Of a stretch of 64,000 nt of DNA, positions 61,101 to 64,000 are shown piece by piece. Below the pieces are notes generated by a model. That model had not been told where the DNA came from and did not search any database. It saw only the letters and a program-made list of their open reading frames with translations. The DNA is from Daphnia carinata (lineage: Eukaryota; Arthropoda; Branchiopoda; Diplostraca; Daphniidae), in the NCBI RefSeq assembly GCF_022539665.2, contig NC_081335.1, positions 930,001 through 994,000 of the forward strand, written 5' to 3'. A program made the translations under genes and the position numbers. How positions within the stretch are numbered: the stretch's first letter is position 1; every line of letters starts with the position of its first letter.

Positions 61101-61958
61101 CTCATTACATGGCCATCATTCCTCTTTGAAGCATTTAGGAAAGTCATTTAATTTGAGGCCAAAGAAACCTTTTTGATTCATTTACCTTGCAGTTGAGTAT
61201 CTGAATCGATCCTCGTTTTTTAGTTAACGTTATTAATTAGCTCACGTTTCTTAAAGAAATTCGAAACCTTGGTTGGCTTTAGCTAGTGCTTAAGTTCAAA
61301 CCACCTAACGTCCAACTTGGGGTAACATAAAGTAATGATCACTCATAATCTAAAAATTTGCCCTTGTGGTTTTTGGCAATGCAGAAGCGATTTAACTTTC
61401 ATTTGTAATTATCAAGTTCCGATCATTCAATTTTCAATTGAATTACTATGAGAAGCTTTGAACGTGAAGTCTTACTCATTTGCGGATAAAAACATGCTTG
61501 TTCACAATATGGGTGCTAGAAATAATGACGATCATTATTTTGTGTTATCTTTTGGCGTTCAACTATTTTCATGTATAGCGCTTCCCTGTTTTGGAATTGG
61601 CGCATTTGCTTTATGTATAACAAGAGTATTGCCAATTTATGTGTTGTACTGTTCTGTCATAGGCAGCCTACTGAAGAGCGAATGAGCTGTATATGAAACG
61701 GAGGTTTGTTTCAAAACCATGGAACTTTGTGAAAATGGATGGTAAACATTTCAGTCTCTTAGAATAATTTCATATATATTTTTTAATAGAAATCGTTCGC
61801 GTCTACAAAACACAGAGAGCAGTTAAAAGAATAAATGGTGTCGCGCAAGCCGTAATACATAAAAATATTCGAGGGGTATTCCAAAAACGTAACAAGAGAT
61901 TTATCCATAGTCGAAGTCGCTGGAAATGCATAGTTTAATGTTTCTATTGTGTGCAGAT
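61101..61958. other. Intergenic DNA between the second and third cluster genes
   Basis: No gene recognised. A 75-codon plus-strand frame at 61458-61685 has hydrophobic stretches but no signal of being expressed; not called. An ATTAAA on the minus strand at 61934-61939, 20 nt after the stop of the third gene, may be its poly(A) signal. Confidence 0.45.
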
Positions 61959-62666
61959 TTAGGCTTCTGCGAGGGCCTTGAGGAGTTCCATTTTAGTAGC
62001 TTGTTTCTCCGGAGGCTCTGGTACTGCAAGACGAAGACCCCACGTATCCAAAGGGATTGGCGAAACGAGGGCGGGGACATCAGGTCCCTTGAAAGCATCC
62101 ACGGCAGCTTCAATGGCTTTTCTATCTTCATCGGCTGTTGAACCATCATCGTCGATTATACCAGGTTTTCTATTTTTTATAATATTGTCGTGAATGTAAT
62201 CGTGCAGAATATTGAAATCACCCTTATTAACAGCAGTAGGTTCCTTATTGCCATCCATCAAGTTGAAAGAGGGTGATAGTGAAAGAGTAGCTGGTGACTG
62301 GATTTGCCGCAGGTCCGTGATGTCATGAAGCTGAGGAAAGGGTGGAATATCAACAGGTCTAGAACGTTGCCCATTCTTGTGGATAATTTGCAATAGGTCC
62401 AAAATGTAGTTCAATAGTGAACTGATCAGGTAATTTGCATTTAAGTTTGCATTGTAGTTACTATTGTAATTTGTATTTATGTTCGTGTTAAAGGGCTTTG
62501 CCGCTGTGGAGCTCACGTTGATCAGCGTCAAAATGCAAGCAGCAACCTGAAACGCAGAATAGGATTGATTTAAACAAACATATATAAACCTCGGTTTATT
62601 TTGCTGAAACATTAAATTGTAAATTTTTCGAGGACTCACTAGTAAATTAATAGTAACGCTGGCCAT
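61959..62666 (-). CDS. Secreted Asn-alternating protein (204 aa)
   Basis: Third member of the minus-strand cluster; family not recognised. Exon 1 is 62640-62666 (MASVTINLL), exon 2 61959-62546; 93-nt intron, donor CTA|GTGAGT and acceptor GCGTTTCAG, phase 0. The join gives a signal peptide ending INVSSTAA, cut before KPF (about residue 26). Residues 29-47 alternate Asn (NTNINTNYNSNYNANLNAN) and run into the hydrophobic YLISSLLNYILDLLQII. The remaining 135 residues are mixed, with a DDDGSTADED acidic patch and a Pro-rich stretch near the end; no Cys after the signal peptide. An in-frame ATG 33 nt upstream lies only a few bases from the TATA box and so should be outside the mRNA, which decides the start. 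Confidence 0.8.
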   Translation of the reverse strand: MASVTINLLVSPRKIYNLMFQQNKPRFIYVCLNQSYSAFQVAACILTLINVSSTAAKPFNTNINTNYNSNYNANLNANYLISSLLNYILDLLQIIHKNGQRSRPVDIPPFPQLHDITDLRQIQSPATLSLSPSFNLMDGNKEPTAVNKGDFNILHDYIHDNIIKNRKPGIIDDDGSTADEDRKAIEAAVDAFKGPDVPALVSPIPLDTWGLRLAVPEPPEKQATKMELLKALAEA

Positions 62667-62702
62667 TTTTGAAATGGACAACAGCTCTGAAAATCGCATT
62701 TC

Positions 62703-62710
62703 CTTATATA
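62703..62710 (-). promoter_or_regulatory. TATA box of the third cluster gene
   Basis: TATATAAG on the minus strand, 37 nt before the chosen ATG, implying a very short 5' UTR (roughly 10-15 nt). Confidence 0.6.
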
Positions 62711-64000
62711 CCCAGAAAAGGTACAAAGAAATCGCTTCCAGTACTGTTTCCTACAATTAACGCGTATGATTTCTCGATTTAGGTGCTATTACCGTCACAA
62801 ATTGATTAAGTGGCCTTCAAAATAATCTTAATTTAACAGATGTGTTTTGTTCTGAGTGACCTTAGTTCGACTTTGAGTCACGCAACGAAATTGACCTTTA
62901 GTTTTTAGCTTCTCGTACATACCTAACAAAAGAAACAAAATAATAAGCAAATTCTCCTGTCCCTCGATGATTTGCTCTTTTTGCGTATGTCGTTAAAGCT
63001 GTTATCAGCCGGGATTTCACGTTCTAAACCCAAGGATTATGCAAGAGCTTTCAAAGTAATTTGCTGGACAAATGCCTTGCAATGTAAAATTATTAAAGGG
63101 CACTTAACTTCACAGTTTTTATCAGAAGCCGAGTGTGTAAATCGTTCATCGTCCTGATACTACTTCCATAAATTAGCCAGCAAATTAATTCACCGAAGTA
63201 GTTCCGTTTATTTACGGACAATACATTTTCTAGGTTATGATAGCAAAGCTTGTACAATTTCATGTATTGAAATAAACTGAAAGAAAAAAAACGAAAATGC
63301 ATACATGAGGTAATAAAGTAAACAAAGCGAAAGATCACTGAAGTCTTCGTGTATTATTCTTATATGTCCATACAAATATTCCACGTACAGTTTGCTATAT
63401 ATTTTTTTTGTCAAGTTAGCCGTTATTGAAATAAACCTAATTTATCAAAAAATAACTTTACCTGGCCATAAATACTACTGTTGCTACTACGCCTACCACA
63501 CTACTAACCGCCAAATCATATATAGTTATTGAGATTAATGATAATATTTAAAAAAAAAAAATTCGGGCTTATTTTGTCTGGCTTCAAATTTCTATCACAC
63601 CTAGTTGACAACGCTAGCGCGGCAGTATGCTACGGCGCAGAAAATAAAGCGTCGCTAACAGAACTTTCTTTTCTTTTCTTTTCAAACCGGCTGGGTTAGG
63701 GAGAAAACTAATTGCTGAATCGAAATCAGCGTTAAATTTTCATTATATTGTGTGAGTTTCATCCAATTTCGTGAGATTTCGTTTTTGGCCGATTTTGACA
63801 AAAGTGAGAAGGGTATAGCCTTCCTACTTTTTCAATTTTGGTTAAGTTCTAGATTTCGCTAAGAGTACATGATTTCGATGCAGAATTGAACGAGAATCAC
63901 GAATATGTGGGTGGTTTCTTCGTTGGGCTCATAGTTTTTTAATAAAACGTAAAAAACGGTAAAGTTGGGTTTAAAAAATAAGCCCGACAAAATATATAAG
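62711..64000. other. Right end of the window, no recognised gene
   Basis: A/T-rich DNA with short frames only. It contains the inverted-repeat pair at 63563 and 63975 and a small GAAGG-GTATAG-CCTTC hairpin near 63809-63824. Confidence 0.5.
63563..63987. repeat. Possible short inverted-repeat element (~425 bp)
   Basis: TCGGGCTTATTTT at 63563-63575 is repeated as its exact reverse complement at 63975-63987. A second, overlapping near-match (left TATTTTGTCTGGC against right GCCCGACAAAATA) extends the similarity. The DNA between them is not coding. It could be a MITE-like element, but no target duplication is clear and the window ends 13 nt later. Confidence 0.3.

Noticed and set aside
62640-62699. 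Upstream in-frame ATG of the third cluster gene, 11 codons earlier
   Set aside because: It lies only about 4 nt from the TATA box, so it should not be transcribed; the lower ATG has a good AAAATGG context and gives a normal signal peptide.

Overview
The window looks like nuclear DNA of an arthropod. The two clearest genes are intron-rich glutamate-gated chloride channels (GluCl), a protostome-only family, and they read very like insect GluCl. Several introns of about 64-93 nt, long A/T homopolymer runs and many dinucleotide microsatellites would fit a branchiopod crustacean such as Daphnia. That genus-level guess is inference, not something proven here.

Layout: (1) 1-19.6 kb is gene-poor, full of homopolymers and microsatellites, and I recognise no gene in it. 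(2) 19.6-26.3 kb is a long element bounded by a perfect 25-bp inverted repeat that includes a flanking TA. It has no convincing coding sequence. Its core is an array of 13 diverged units of about 357 bp, and each unit carries a tRNA-like segment with A-box and B-box similarity. (3) 30.6-40.9 kb (+) is a complete GluCl gene of 11 coding exons and 479 aa. (4) 49.9-55.3 kb (+) is a second complete GluCl gene of 10 coding exons and 481 aa, with the same splice positions and phases except that the last intron is absent. A possible 5' non-coding exon lies near 45.8-46.0 kb. (5) 58.0-62.7 kb (-) is a tandem cluster of three small genes, each with a TATA box, a first coding exon of only 4 or 9 codons, a signal peptide split by that intron, and an alternating-asparagine (N-x-N-x-N) segment followed by a hydrophobic stretch. 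I do not recognise this family. One member also has a long Pro-Thr-Tyr/His-Lys-Pro repeat. (6) The last 1.3 kb holds no recognised gene but a possible short inverted-repeat element.

The two GluCl subunits should form pentameric, glutamate-opened chloride channels in neurons or muscle, alone or together, and are predicted macrocyclic-lactone targets. The three small proteins are predicted to be secreted; their function is unknown. The coding models were assembled by hand from reading frames, splice sites, phase matching and comparison between the two paralogues. No transcript or database evidence was available.
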